Shown here one piece after another: positions 1 to 7,114 of a stretch of DNA of 64,000 nucleotides (positions are counted from its first letter, which is position 1; the number at the start of each line of letters is the position of its first letter). The translations under genes were made by a program, and so were the position numbers. The stretch is from assembly GCF_001542625.1 (NCBI RefSeq), contig NZ_CP016279.1:4030001-4094000 (forward strand). The letters run 5' to 3'. The DNA comes from Streptomyces griseochromogenes. GTDB taxonomy: Bacteria > Actinomycetota > Actinomycetes > Streptomycetales > Streptomycetaceae. The notes under the pieces are model-generated. The model made no database searches. It was not told the origin of the DNA and saw only the letters and a program-made list of their open reading frames with translations.

Positions 1-320
1 ACGCACACGGGCCCGAAGTGGTCCGCGTCGGCGAGGGCGAATCGCACGGCCTGCCCATCCTGCCTATCGCGTACGCCGTCCTCGAGCGACGACGACCGGG
101 CAGACGGGTGGGCGGCATCCTTCAGGCTCACCGACCCCAGCGGCAGCCCGGCGTGGCCGCCCCGCTCCCGCGTGCCGACGACCAACCTGTCGGCGTCCGC
201 AGCTGCGGCCAGGAGGGCGTCGACTGGATGATCCCGGACACGGACGGTCTCAACGCGCAGACTCGGATGTGCGGTGGCGAGCCGGGGCCGGGTGCCGTCC
301 AGTACATCGGCGGCCACGTC
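1..320 (-). pseudogene. Universal stress protein (UspA-like) C-terminal remnant, runs off left edge
   Basis: Read on the minus strand, one frame stays open from about 360 to the window edge. It contains ADADRLVVGTRERGGHAGLP followed by LGSVS, which matches the C-terminal ATP-binding signature of the UspA fold (G-x2-G-x9-G-S/T-V). Upstream sequence in the same frame (LDVAADVLDGTRPRL) fits the helix before that strand. After the signature the frame loses family resemblance. There is no convincing start or complete domain, so I read it as a fragment. What is seen is only the motif; the function (nucleotide-binding stress protein) is family knowledge. Confidence 0.4.
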
Positions 321-654
321 CAGGGGAAACTTGGCTCCGTTGATGCCGCGGACGGCATTCCCGACCCGCCCGGGGCATGCCGCCGGGCCGTTCGCGCAGG
401 GCTTCCAGCACGTTGTCCGATCGTGTCAGGGGTGGGTCTCCCGGGCGGGGGTGCCTCCAGTCTCGATGTTCTTTCGTTCGGCGCGCCCGAACCTGTGAGG
501 TTCCGACAATCACACATGGGCTGGTCCGTGCGGGCGGGAGTCTCGCGAAGTCGGTCGGTTCCAAGAGCAGCTTCAATAGACGACCCCGTCTGCTAGCCGT
601 GTCCCCTGCCGACCTCACGGGAGAGAAGGCGCTGGCTCACTCTGCTGACGGCCC

Positions 655-695
655 GTCAGAAAAGTCAGCATTGAGTCAGCATTCGTCCGACCAAA
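655..695 (+). repeat. 41-bp direct repeat, left copy (putative integrase arm-type sites)
   Basis: The stretch starts GTCAGAAAAGTCAGCATTG and ends GTCCGACCAAA. It recurs at 27726-27766 with four or so mismatches. Both copies contain the unit GTCAGCA twice. Each copy lies about 150 bp beyond the 3' end of a pirin reading frame, so the two belong to a longer diverged duplication. Arm-type integrase binding sites are a plausible role, by inference only. Confidence 0.6.
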
Positions 696-850
696 CTTGC
701 CCGCAGATGGTCACACGTTGGGATCAGGGACAGCTATGGAGGCGTCTGCCGCGGCGACCTCCGCAGCTCCCGGCGTACCGAGGGGTCGCCGCAAGGTGAG
801 CACGCAGGTAGCTCCCGGCGTGCCCGTAGTGAAAACGGTGTTTTCCCAGG

Positions 851-1015
851 TCAGCGCACCCGTCCGCGAGGTTTCAGTGGTACCGTCGGCAGTTCCGGTG
901 CTGGCAGCGGGAGCCCGTCGTAGCTCTGCACCTCACCGAAACGGGCCCCCTTCATCCAGTCCTCTCGAGCCTGTACGATCTCTTCTTGAGACCGGCAGAT
1001 GAAGTTCCACCACAT
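851..1015 (-). pseudogene. Detached 3' end of a pirin gene (last 54 codons)
   Basis: On the minus strand, bases 1015 to 851 encode 54 residues starting MWWNFICRSQEEI and ending LPTVPLKPRGRVR before a TGA stop. They align without gaps to the last 54 residues of the intact pirin at 27912-28877, with about 42 of 54 identical. Homology stops sharply at the ATG-TGG codons (1015/1016), and the frame meets a stop three codons further upstream. This is what is expected when a site-specific element inserts inside a gene and supplies its own replacement 3' end. The fragment cannot make a functional pirin. Confidence 0.85.
1001..1015 (+). repeat. Putative attL core
   Basis: GAAGTTCCACCACAT is the last stretch identical to the intact pirin gene (28062-28076) before homology ends. 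It is immediately followed by the palindrome ATCACGTGAT (1016-1025) and lies about 100 bp from the integrase start. The exact crossover cannot be read from the sequence; GATCAGC, present just beyond in both copies, is an alternative core. Confidence 0.5.
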
Positions 1016-1067
1016 ATCACGTGATCAGCGGTTCTTCCCAGGTCAGGGGTATCGCACACCCTCGGGC

Positions 1068-1108
1068 GTCAGTAAAAGGTCAGCATCGGACGCCGAGGAG
1101 TCAGCACC
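1068..1108 (+). repeat. Third GTCAGCA-type repeat cluster upstream of the integrase
   Basis: GTCAGTAAAAGGTCAGCAT followed by AGTCAGCACC resembles the clusters at 655-695 and 27726-27766. It overlaps the leader of the integrase gene. It fits arm-type binding sites on the integrase side of an attachment site and could also let the integrase repress its own promoter. Both roles are inferred. Confidence 0.45.
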
Positions 1109-1110
1109 AC

Positions 1111-2265
1111 ATGGCAGCACGCACGCTCGCACGCGGTATGGGCACCTTCTTCAAGCACTGCGAACACCCTGAGTCCCGTTGGTCGAAGTGCCCGCACGAG
1201 TACAAGATCCGGTACCGCAACGCGGCGGGCAAGCAGACCGAGGAGGCCGGTTTCGAGACGCAGGACAGGGCGATCGCTCGTTTGACGGAGATCTACAACG
1301 AGAAGAAGGCGGCGCCGCGGTCTCAGGCGAAGGCGGAGCGCATTCAGAAGTACGGGACGATGCTGTTCGAGGAGTACACCGAGGAATGGAAGGTTGGCCA
1401 ACGGCACCTGGCCGTCTCGTCGGTACGACACCTCGACTCGCTCCTGGAGCATCACCTCTACCCGGCGCTCGGCAGTAGGCGGATGAACTCCTTCGACCAC
1501 AAGGTGGTCGACGGCTTCATACGCACCATGGAACGCGCGCGAACGGGAGTGGCCACTCAAGCGAATGCCTTCGACAAGCTGCGCGCGATCCTCCTCGATG
1601 CGCAGCGGCTCGGCATCTTCACCGACAACCCGCTGGCAGGCGTTAAACCGCCGCAGTACGACCCGGCACGGGCCGTGATCCCGTCCCTCGAACAGCTCCG
1701 CGCGATACGTACCGCAGGCGACGACGCCTTCATGCTGATCGTCGACCTGATGAGCGGCTGCGGCATGCGGAACGGAGAGGCCGCGGCGGTGAACCTCAAC
1801 AACATTGTGGCCGACGACGTGTATCGGATCACCGAGCAGGTCGTCCTGTCGACGCGGCAGTACGGGCCGCTCAAGCACAGGAAGGTGGGGGAGTACCGCG
1901 ATGTGCCCCTACCGGCTCGGATCAGGGAGACGGTCGAGTGGTACGCCGGGAAGTACGGCACGGTCGACGGCTACCTGCTGCGCCAGCAGAACGATACCCG
2001 CAGGCCGTATCCGCATTGGAGGATGGACAACCAGTGGCGGCGGATCAGGGCGTCGGGCAAGGTGGACATCCCGGAAGGGATGGTTCTTTATGGGAACCGC
2101 CACTTCTACGCGTCGAACTGCCTGAGCAACGGCATCCCGATCACGGACGTCGCCGAGTGGATGGGGCACAAGAGTGTCGACGTCACGTTCAAGATCTACC
2201 GGCACCTCCTGCCGGGATCGATCGGCAAGGCGGCGCAGGTGCTGGACATGGCCCTCGCGGCCTGA
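1111..2265 (+). CDS. int: Tyrosine recombinase (phage/ICE-type integrase)
   Basis: A 384-residue site-specific recombinase that would integrate and excise the element through the adjacent pirin-derived site. The N-terminal part (about 1-80) is an arm-binding region, 90-180 is a SAM-like core-binding domain, and the rest is the catalytic domain. Visible catalytic residues are Arg220 (CGMRNGEA), a Lys in LKHRK, Arg330-His331 (YGNRHFYAS), His353 (MGHKS) and the nucleophile Tyr363 (IYRHLLPG). The usual first His of the HxxR box is a Tyr (Y327). The start is ATG 1111 because GAGGAG lies 11 bp upstream; an in-frame GTG at 1021 would read through the putative att and repeat region. The neighbouring excisionase-like gene is convergent rather than co-directional. 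Confidence 0.93.
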   Translation: MAARTLARGMGTFFKHCEHPESRWSKCPHEYKIRYRNAAGKQTEEAGFETQDRAIARLTEIYNEKKAAPRSQAKAERIQKYGTMLFEEYTEEWKVGQRHLAVSSVRHLDSLLEHHLYPALGSRRMNSFDHKVVDGFIRTMERARTGVATQANAFDKLRAILLDAQRLGIFTDNPLAGVKPPQYDPARAVIPSLEQLRAIRTAGDDAFMLIVDLMSGCGMRNGEAAAVNLNNIVADDVYRITEQVVLSTRQYGPLKHRKVGEYRDVPLPARIRETVEWYAGKYGTVDGYLLRQQNDTRRPYPHWRMDNQWRRIRASGKVDIPEGMVLYGNRHFYASNCLSNGIPITDVAEWMGHKSVDVTFKIYRHLLPGSIGKAAQVLDMALAA

Positions 2266-2273
2266 CAGGACGG

Positions 2274-2305
2274 CGAGTACTGGCCTCGCCGGCGGCCAGT
2301 ACTCG
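2274..2305. terminator. Bidirectional terminator between int and xis
   Basis: A perfect 12-bp stem, CGAGTACTGGCC / GGCCAGTACTCG, with an 8-nt loop lies just after the integrase stop and before the stop of the convergent excisionase-like gene. Confidence 0.75.
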
Positions 2306-2318
2306 TGCTTGGAGGGAC

Positions 2319-2504
2319 TCAGCCGAGCTTCTGCTGCCGAGCCCAGGCATTCGCGTCGGTGATCTTGAACTGTAGTTTGGCGCTACGACCGTTCCCGAAT
2401 TTGTAGGGGACAAGTCCGAGTTTCGGTGCATCCCGGTACACCCACGTGATTGACATGTTCAGATACTCAGCGGTCTGCTTAGCGTTCATGAACTGCGTGG
2501 GCAT
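2319..2504 (-). CDS. xis: Excisionase-like small winged-helix DNA-binding protein
   Basis: A 61-residue protein. MNAKQTAEYLNMSITWVYRD is the helix-turn-helix of the MerR/AlpA-like excisionase family (helix, 'AEYLN' turn, recognition helix), followed by a wing containing FGNGRSAKLQFK and a C-terminal helix. Such proteins bend att DNA and direct the integrase towards excision. It is encoded convergently to int and shares a terminator with it, so the two are transcribed from different promoters. This is unlike the common xis-int operon. The function is inferred from fold and context. Confidence 0.75.
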   Translation of the reverse strand: MPTQFMNAKQTAEYLNMSITWVYRDAPKLGLVPYKFGNGRSAKLQFKITDANAWARQQKLG

Positions 2505-2866
2505 GCACGGTCCTCAGGGTCAGAGGGGTCGGGAAGGCCCAAGCTTCCGCCCCAGACCACGGTTTGCCGAGGCGGCGGATCGAGTGGTAGCGAAACGCTC
2601 CCTCGTGATCTCCGAGCAGCGGCATCTGAGCCTTGGCCCCAGGGCCGCGGCGCAGGGGGTGACTCGACAGGAGAGACAGGCTCCGGTCTTCGGCGCGCTG
2701 CACGTTCGTGCCGGCAGTTTCTTCGTCTGCTGGTGGTACAGCATCTACACCATTGAGCTTCTTCGAGCTGGCCACCGATCAGGTGACGGTCCACGAAGCG
2801 CAACGAGCAAGGCTCCCGAGCTGTTGATCGAGATGTCTGACGTCTCAACCACGCTGCTCGGGGGCG
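2505..2866. other. Region without a confident gene
   Basis: About 360 bp upstream of the excisionase. An open frame on the minus strand (2479-2775) has no recognisable family, overlaps xis, and lacks a clear ribosome binding site. It probably contains the xis promoter. Nothing else was recognised. Confidence 0.4.
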
Positions 2867-3103
2867 TTGGTCATCTATCCTGCCGCACTCGACCTGCCCC
2901 ATGCGCTCGTGGAGTGGGTCACCATGCTCGCAGTCACCCGTGAGGGCGAGCGGCGCTGCAAGCTCCGCCCGTCTCAGCGCGCGATGGTGGCATTGGTGTA
3001 CCTGCGCGAACACACCACCCTGGCGAAGATCGCTGCCGGGTTCGGCATCAGCGAGTCCACCGCCCACGCCTATACCAGCGCGGTCATCCCCGACGTGCAG
3101 GTC
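2867..3103 (+). pseudogene. N-terminal fragment of an IS5-type transposase
   Basis: The frame [20 protein letters not shown] ... [20 protein letters not shown] ... [19 protein letters not shown] matches the N-terminal helix-turn-helix region of the IS5/Tnp_4 transposases common in Streptomyces. Homology stops after about 78 residues, and the end of a tetR gene follows 20 bp later. The DDE catalytic domain is absent, so the gene is dead. Confidence 0.7.
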
Positions 3104-3125
3104 GCAGGGGAGCCGGTCGGTGGCG

Positions 3126-3749
3126 TTAGCGGTAGGCGGCGAGGAATGTCCGCACGCCCGCGTCGGCGTAGTGGTCGAGTTGGGGCTGGGTGTGCTGTGG
3201 GCTGCCATGGAACATGGCCTTGTTCACGGGGATCCAGAGCAGCAGGCCGGAGAAGTGGTTGGCGGCCAGGAGGGGGTCGTCGATCCGCAGTAGGCCCTGG
3301 TCGGCTAGGCGTTGGAAGGTGTCGGCCAGGGTGGCCAGTACCCGCTCGAAGCCCTGTTCATACCAGGCGGCGCCCAGGTCGGGGAAGGTGTCGGCGTTGG
3401 CGATGATGAGGCGCCGCAGCTGGAGCACCTGGGGCTGGGTGAGGGTGGTCAGGAACTGGCGGGCCAGCCGGAGCAGGTTCTCCTCCAGTGAGTTGGCGTC
3501 GGCGGGGATGTCGGCCACCAGGTCGATCATGGCCTCGATCCGGTCGGTGGTGGCCAGGACGATCTCGGCGAACAGCTTCCCCTTGTCGGCGAAGTGCTTG
3601 TACACCGTCTGTTTAGACACGGCGGCCAGCTTGGCGATGTCGTCCATGCTCGTGCCGGCGTAGCCCTTAGCCATGAACACCGCTGTCGCGGCCTCCATGA
3701 TCGCCTGGTGCTTGCGGGCCGAGCGTCCGCCGGGTTCGTTCGCTTCCAT
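3126..3749 (-). CDS. TetR-family repressor, likely of the divergent DUF998 gene
   Basis: A 207-residue protein. The N-terminal helix-turn-helix (about 15-60: [34 protein letters not shown]) is classic TetR/AcrR, and the C-terminal helical ligand domain is TetR_C-like. The start is ATG 3749, with AAGGAGG 7 bp upstream. Three copies of a 15-bp palindrome fill the intergenic gap to the divergent membrane-protein gene, so autorepression plus control of that gene is the natural reading. A longer open frame continues upstream but crosses the operator and the opposing gene, so it is not used. Confidence 0.9.
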   Translation of the reverse strand: MEANEPGGRSARKHQAIMEAATAVFMAKGYAGTSMDDIAKLAAVSKQTVYKHFADKGKLFAEIVLATTDRIEAMIDLVADIPADANSLEENLLRLARQFLTTLTQPQVLQLRRLIIANADTFPDLGAAWYEQGFERVLATLADTFQRLADQGLLRIDDPLLAANHFSGLLLWIPVNKAMFHGSPQHTQPQLDHYADAGVRTFLAAYR

Positions 3750-3772
3750 GCCGCCTCCTTCATGCCAACGGT

Positions 3773-3837
3773 ACTGGACAGTCCAGTTCTTCTGGGGGTA
3801 CTGTACCGTCCAGTTCCGCAGTACTGGACGGTCCAGT
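3773..3837. promoter_or_regulatory. Three tandem TetR-type operators
   Basis: Palindromes ACTGGACAGTCCAGT (3773-3787), ACTGTACCGTCCAGT (3800-3814) and ACTGGACGGTCCAGT (3823-3837) are each part of a longer direct repeat, GTACTGGAC-N-GTCCAGTTC. Centres are 27 and 23 bp apart. They lie between the tetR start and the DUF998 gene and should be bound by the adjacent TetR. The middle copy has an imperfect left arm. Confidence 0.85.
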
Positions 3838-3872
3838 TCCGAGATAGAGTCTTGGCTTAAGGGGGATCTCGC

Positions 3873-4544
3873 ATGACGCAGGCGATCCGCGCACCGTTCA
3901 CCGGAGGCGCTGCCTCTACTCCGCTCGCCACCCGCGCCCTGCTGGCCTGCGGCGCCGCAGCGGGTCCGCTGTTCCTGGGGGTGGGGGTGGTCGAGGGCCT
4001 CACCCGCACCGGCTTCGACTTCACCCGAAACGCCATCAGCCAGCTCAGCCTCGGCCCGCTCGGCTGGATCCAGGTCGCCAACTTCCTGGTCACCGGCACG
4101 CTGGTCACCGCCGGAGCGGTGGGACTGCGGCGGGCGATCGGCCGCACCGCCGGCGGCGCCTGGGCGCCGCGTCTGGTCGGCGTGTTCGGCGCCTCCTTCC
4201 TGCTCGCCGGCGTGTTCACAGCGGACCCCGGCGCGGGTTTCCCGGCCGGTACGCCGGACGGTCCCACCACGCTGAGCGGCCACGGAACGGTCCACATGCT
4301 CAGCGGCACCATCGGCTACCTCGCGCTGTGCGCCGCGTTCTTCGCACTGGCGCGGCACTTCGCCGCCCAGGGCCGACGCGGCTGGGCCCTTGGCTACCGC
4401 CTCCTGCCGCTGGGGATCATCACCGGGTTCGCCGCCTCCGCCACCATGGTCGCGGCCTTCACCGCCGCAGCCGGCCTGGGCCTGCTCGCGCTCACCACGG
4501 CCATCGCCCAGCTGGCCGACCTCACTCCGGCCACTCGGCGGTAG
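3873..4544 (+). CDS. DUF998-family integral membrane protein
   Basis: A 223-residue protein with about six hydrophobic segments: ALLACGAAAGPLFLGVGVV, VANFLVTGTLVTAGAV, LVGVFGASFLLAGVFTAD, TIGYLALCAAFFALA, a fifth starting LPLGIITGFAASATMVAA, and a C-terminal Leu/Ala-rich one. The pattern FTRNAISQLSLG after the first helix is characteristic of DUF998 (YdjM-like) proteins, whose biochemical role is unknown. The start is ATG 3873 after AAGGGGGA. It is divergent from tetR and controlled through three operators, so it is presumably induced by a ligand, perhaps a lipophilic compound or an antibiotic. The ligand is a guess. Confidence 0.85.
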   Translation: MTQAIRAPFTGGAASTPLATRALLACGAAAGPLFLGVGVVEGLTRTGFDFTRNAISQLSLGPLGWIQVANFLVTGTLVTAGAVGLRRAIGRTAGGAWAPRLVGVFGASFLLAGVFTADPGAGFPAGTPDGPTTLSGHGTVHMLSGTIGYLALCAAFFALARHFAAQGRRGWALGYRLLPLGIITGFAASATMVAAFTAAAGLGLLALTTAIAQLADLTPATRR

Positions 4545-4610
4545 CTCCAGCTCCCACACGCGCGGCACCATCCTGAGACCAACCCACCCAGACAGACAGG
4601 ACGCCACATC

Positions 4611-4823
4611 ATGACCGCACTGGTGAAAGGCCCCGCCAGCTACTTCCCGTCGATCGAGAAGAAGTACGGCCGCCCGATCGAGCAGTGGAAGGACCTGATT
4701 CGCACCTCGCCCCTGACCAAGCACATGGAACTCGTCGCATGGCTCAAATCCGAGCACGGCCTCGGCCACGGGCACGCCAACGCCCTTGTTGCCCACACCC
4801 TCGCCGAACGCAGCGAAGACTGA
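4611..4823 (+). CDS. DUF4287 domain protein
   Basis: A 70-residue protein, almost entirely the DUF4287 domain: YFPSIEKKYGRPIEQWKDLI, then a helix and HGLGHGHANALVAHTLAE. The domain occurs alone or with DUF5655 in actinobacteria, and its function is unknown. It lies 66 bp downstream of the DUF998 gene on the same strand and is probably in the same TetR-controlled transcript. Start ATG 4611. Confidence 0.85.
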   Translation: MTALVKGPASYFPSIEKKYGRPIEQWKDLIRTSPLTKHMELVAWLKSEHGLGHGHANALVAHTLAERSED

Positions 4824-4941
4824 ACCGGACAGGGGAACTGCGCAGCCGCCCTGCCCGGGGGCTGCCGGTCTTCGTGAACAGACACAGGCACGGGTCCCGT
4901 GATCATGGAGTTGCGATGCTCTGTGATCACCGAGGAGACCT

Positions 4942-5784
4942 GTGCCTGTGCTGCCAGCCTGGCTGACCGAACCGCTCTGGAGCCAGTTCGCCGCCTTGTT
5001 GCCGCAGCGGCCCCAGTTCGATCCGGCCCATCCGTTGGGCTGCCACCGACTCCGGATCAACGACCGGATCGTCTTCGACAAGTTGTTACAAGTCCTTCGG
5101 TTCGGCTGCTCGTACGAGGCGATCGCGGACTCCACCTGCTCGGCCACCACGATTCGCAACCGCCGCGACGAGTGGATGCAACTCGGGCTGTTCACCAAGC
5201 TGAAGCAGATCGCGCTGAACGCCTACGACCGGATCGTCGGTCTCGCCCTCGACCAGATCGCCATCGACGGTGCCATCACCAAGGCACCCGGCGGAGGTGA
5301 AGTGGCCGGACGCTCACCGGTCGACCGGGGCAAGCAGGGCATGAAGCGATCGAGCATGACCGACGGCTATGGCATCCCGCTCGGCCGCGTCCTGGTTGGC
5401 GCCAACCGCCACGACTCACCACTCCTGGCCCCGACCCTCGACTTGCTGCCCGAACTCGGTCCACTGCCCGACAAGATCACCGTGCACCTCGATGCGGGAT
5501 ATGACTCGGCCAGTTCACACGTTCTGCTCGACGAGCGGGGCCTGCGTGGCCGGATCGCTCGCAAGGGGACCAAGGCGCCGGTCCAGGCCACTCAGCGATG
5601 GCACGTCGAGCGCACCCACGTCTGGCAGAACGCCTTCCATCGGCTCGCGCGGTGCTATGAACGGCGGCTCAGCGCCATCGAAGCGTTCTTCGATCTCGCC
5701 GACACGATCATCACTGTCCGTAGCTTGATCCGCCGTGCCTGGACCACCCACCGCTGGGATACACGCCCTCGTCGCCAACCATGA
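4942..5784 (+). CDS. IS5-family DDE transposase
   Basis: A 280-residue transposase. The N-terminal DUF4096-like part (LTEPLWSQFAALLPQ) precedes a DDE domain with DQIAIDGAITKAPGG (first Asp), HLDAGYDS (second Asp) and the closing RWHVERTHVWQNAFHRLARC with its Glu, then YERRLSAIEAFFDLADTIIT. It appears full length, from GTG 4942. I could not define terminal inverted repeats by eye. A second diverged copy of the C-terminal half follows (5953-6385), so this locus collected at least two related insertions. Confidence 0.88.
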   Translation: MPVLPAWLTEPLWSQFAALLPQRPQFDPAHPLGCHRLRINDRIVFDKLLQVLRFGCSYEAIADSTCSATTIRNRRDEWMQLGLFTKLKQIALNAYDRIVGLALDQIAIDGAITKAPGGGEVAGRSPVDRGKQGMKRSSMTDGYGIPLGRVLVGANRHDSPLLAPTLDLLPELGPLPDKITVHLDAGYDSASSHVLLDERGLRGRIARKGTKAPVQATQRWHVERTHVWQNAFHRLARCYERRLSAIEAFFDLADTIITVRSLIRRAWTTHRWDTRPRRQP

Positions 5785-5799
5785 CGGCCGCCTATCTGC

Positions 5800-5955
5800 G
5801 CAGGCTCTGAGCGGTGGCGGGACCTGGGCATCCGCGGCAAGGATCTGTCCAGGCGCCCGGACCGGTGGTGGCGTGGCCGCAACGAACAACGAGACGTCGC
5901 CTTCTGCGACGGTCTCTACGGCAACGGGTTACGGGTCTCGGAGTGGGCGAGCGTG
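5800..5955 (+). pseudogene. Fragment of a tyrosine recombinase gene
   Basis: The frame RWRDLGIRGKDLS ... WWRGRNEQRDVAFCDGLYGN, then GLRVSEWASV, matches the start of the catalytic domain of actinomycete site-specific recombinases (the LRVSE Arg is the first catalytic residue). It is cut on the left by the IS5 element and on the right by a second IS5 remnant, with which it stays in frame. Only about 50 codons survive. It is distinct from the integrase at 1111. Confidence 0.6.
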
Positions 5956-6385
5956 ATGCTCCCCGACGGATACGGCATTCCGCTGGGCCGTGTCCTGGCC
6001 GGCGCCCACCGACATGACTCTCCACTGCTCGCCCCAACCCTGGCGCCTCAACGACCTTGGCCCGCTGCCCGACGACATCACTGTGCACCTGGACGCCGGC
6101 TACGACTCGGACAAGACCCGCGCCCTGCTCAACGAACGCGGCCTGCACGGCCGCATCGCACACAAGGGGGGGAAGGCGCCCGTCCAGGTCGGCCAGCGTT
6201 GGTACGTGGAGCGCACTCACGCCTGGCAGAACGTCTTCCACCGCCTCGCCCGCTGCTACCAACGGCGCGTCACGGTCATCGACGCGTTCTTCGACCTCGC
6301 CGACACGATCATCACCGCGCGCAGCCTGATCCGACAGGCACGGACGACTCACCGCTGGGCCGCACGCCCGAACCGCCGACCATGA
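5953..6385 (+). pseudogene. C-terminal half of a second IS5-type transposase, frameshifted
   Basis: DGYGIPLGRVLAGAHRHDSP continues in the frame of the recombinase fragment. Near 6040-6055 the frame shifts and resumes as DLGPLPDDITVHLDAGYDSD ... RWYVERTHAWQNVFHRLARC. It is closely similar to the C-terminal part of the transposase at 4942-5784 but lacks the N-terminal half and the first catalytic Asp. It is non-functional as read. Confidence 0.8.
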
Positions 6386-6393
6386 ACACACGC

Positions 6394-6421
6394 CAACCCG
6401 CGCGAGCTCTCACTCGCGGGG
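6394..6421. terminator. Possible weak terminator
   Basis: CGCGAG / CTCGCG arms (6401-6406 and 6413-6418) with GC-rich flanks form a short hairpin between the transposase remnant and the 3' end of the gtrA-like gene. Confidence 0.3.
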
Positions 6422-6458
6422 TCTCGTGACGGTGTGGCGGGCTCATATGTGTGAGGAC

Positions 6459-6992
6459 TCAGCGGGGGTGGCCTCCGACGACGACCAGTCTCAGCAGGGT
6501 AAAGCGCACCACAGTCACCAGGGCGAAGCTGGGTACCAGCACCAGGGTCTCGCGTGCAGGTGAGGCGGTGGGCCGGTAGTGGCGGAAGAGCAGGACTGCT
6601 CCGGATGTGACCAGGTACGCGAGGACGAACAAGACGCCTGCCGCCAGGTGTGCCTGGACGGCACGGACCGGAGAGCCGCGGAAGGTCAGCCGCCGGTTCG
6701 CCTCGGTGTTGAGGACGGTGACGACGCCGAGCGAGGCGAGATTGGCCACGAGAGGAGGCGACCAGTGGCGCAGCCCCCAGTACAGCAGGGCCTGACCCGC
6801 TGTGGAGGCGACGCCGATCACGGCGAACCAGCCGGCCTGTCTGGTCAGGGTGGCGTGGCCGGGCCGGTCGGAGGCGCTGTGCCGTGCGCCGGGGCGTCGC
6901 ACCTTTCCATCATGACCCGGTGCACGGGGACCTGGGGGACTGCCTGAAGCAGTTGTTCGACCGTTCGGCTGGTGACAGACACCCGCATGCAC
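6459..6992 (-). CDS. GtrA-like membrane protein
   Basis: Four transmembrane segments (WFAVIGVASTAGQALLYWGL, PPLVANLASLGVVTVLNTEA, VQAHLAAGVLFVLAYLVTSG, ETLVLVPSFALVTVVRFTLL) and the motif NTEANRRLTF after helix 2 are typical of GtrA family proteins. These are linked to flipping or transfer of polyprenyl-linked sugars. The first 35 or so residues of the longest frame look unlike the family, so the true start may be an internal GTG near 6899. It is divergent from the molybdopterin oxidoreductase operon. Substrate unknown. Confidence 0.8.
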   Translation of the reverse strand: MHAGVCHQPNGRTTASGSPPGPRAPGHDGKVRRPGARHSASDRPGHATLTRQAGWFAVIGVASTAGQALLYWGLRHWSPPLVANLASLGVVTVLNTEANRRLTFRGSPVRAVQAHLAAGVLFVLAYLVTSGAVLLFRHYRPTASPARETLVLVPSFALVTVVRFTLLRLVVVGGHPR

Positions 6993-7114
6993 CTCAGGGC
7001 CCGGTCAGCCGGCCTGGTCTGTGTCAGCTTGTGAATGTCTTGTCCGTCAGGCACGGGGCGAGGCATGGAACCGCCCCGTCGTAGGGGCCGCTCAGCGACT
7101 GGAGGAGAGGGCCG

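Noticed and set aside
18..596. Long plus-strand frame at the left edge
   Set aside because: Opposite-strand Usp-like frame is the meaningful one; this frame has no family resemblance and no RBS.
1069..1878. Long minus-strand frame across the integrase
   Set aside because: Shadow of the integrase coding sequence in high-GC DNA; Arg/Leu/Val-rich with no domain.
4870..4940. Possible terminal inverted repeat of the IS5 element
   Set aside because: No matching inverted sequence could be found after 5784, so ends were left undefined.
3126..5198. 690-codon minus-strand frame covering tetR and three plus-strand genes
   Set aside because: Only its last 207 codons are TetR; the rest is antisense to DUF998, DUF4287 and the transposase.
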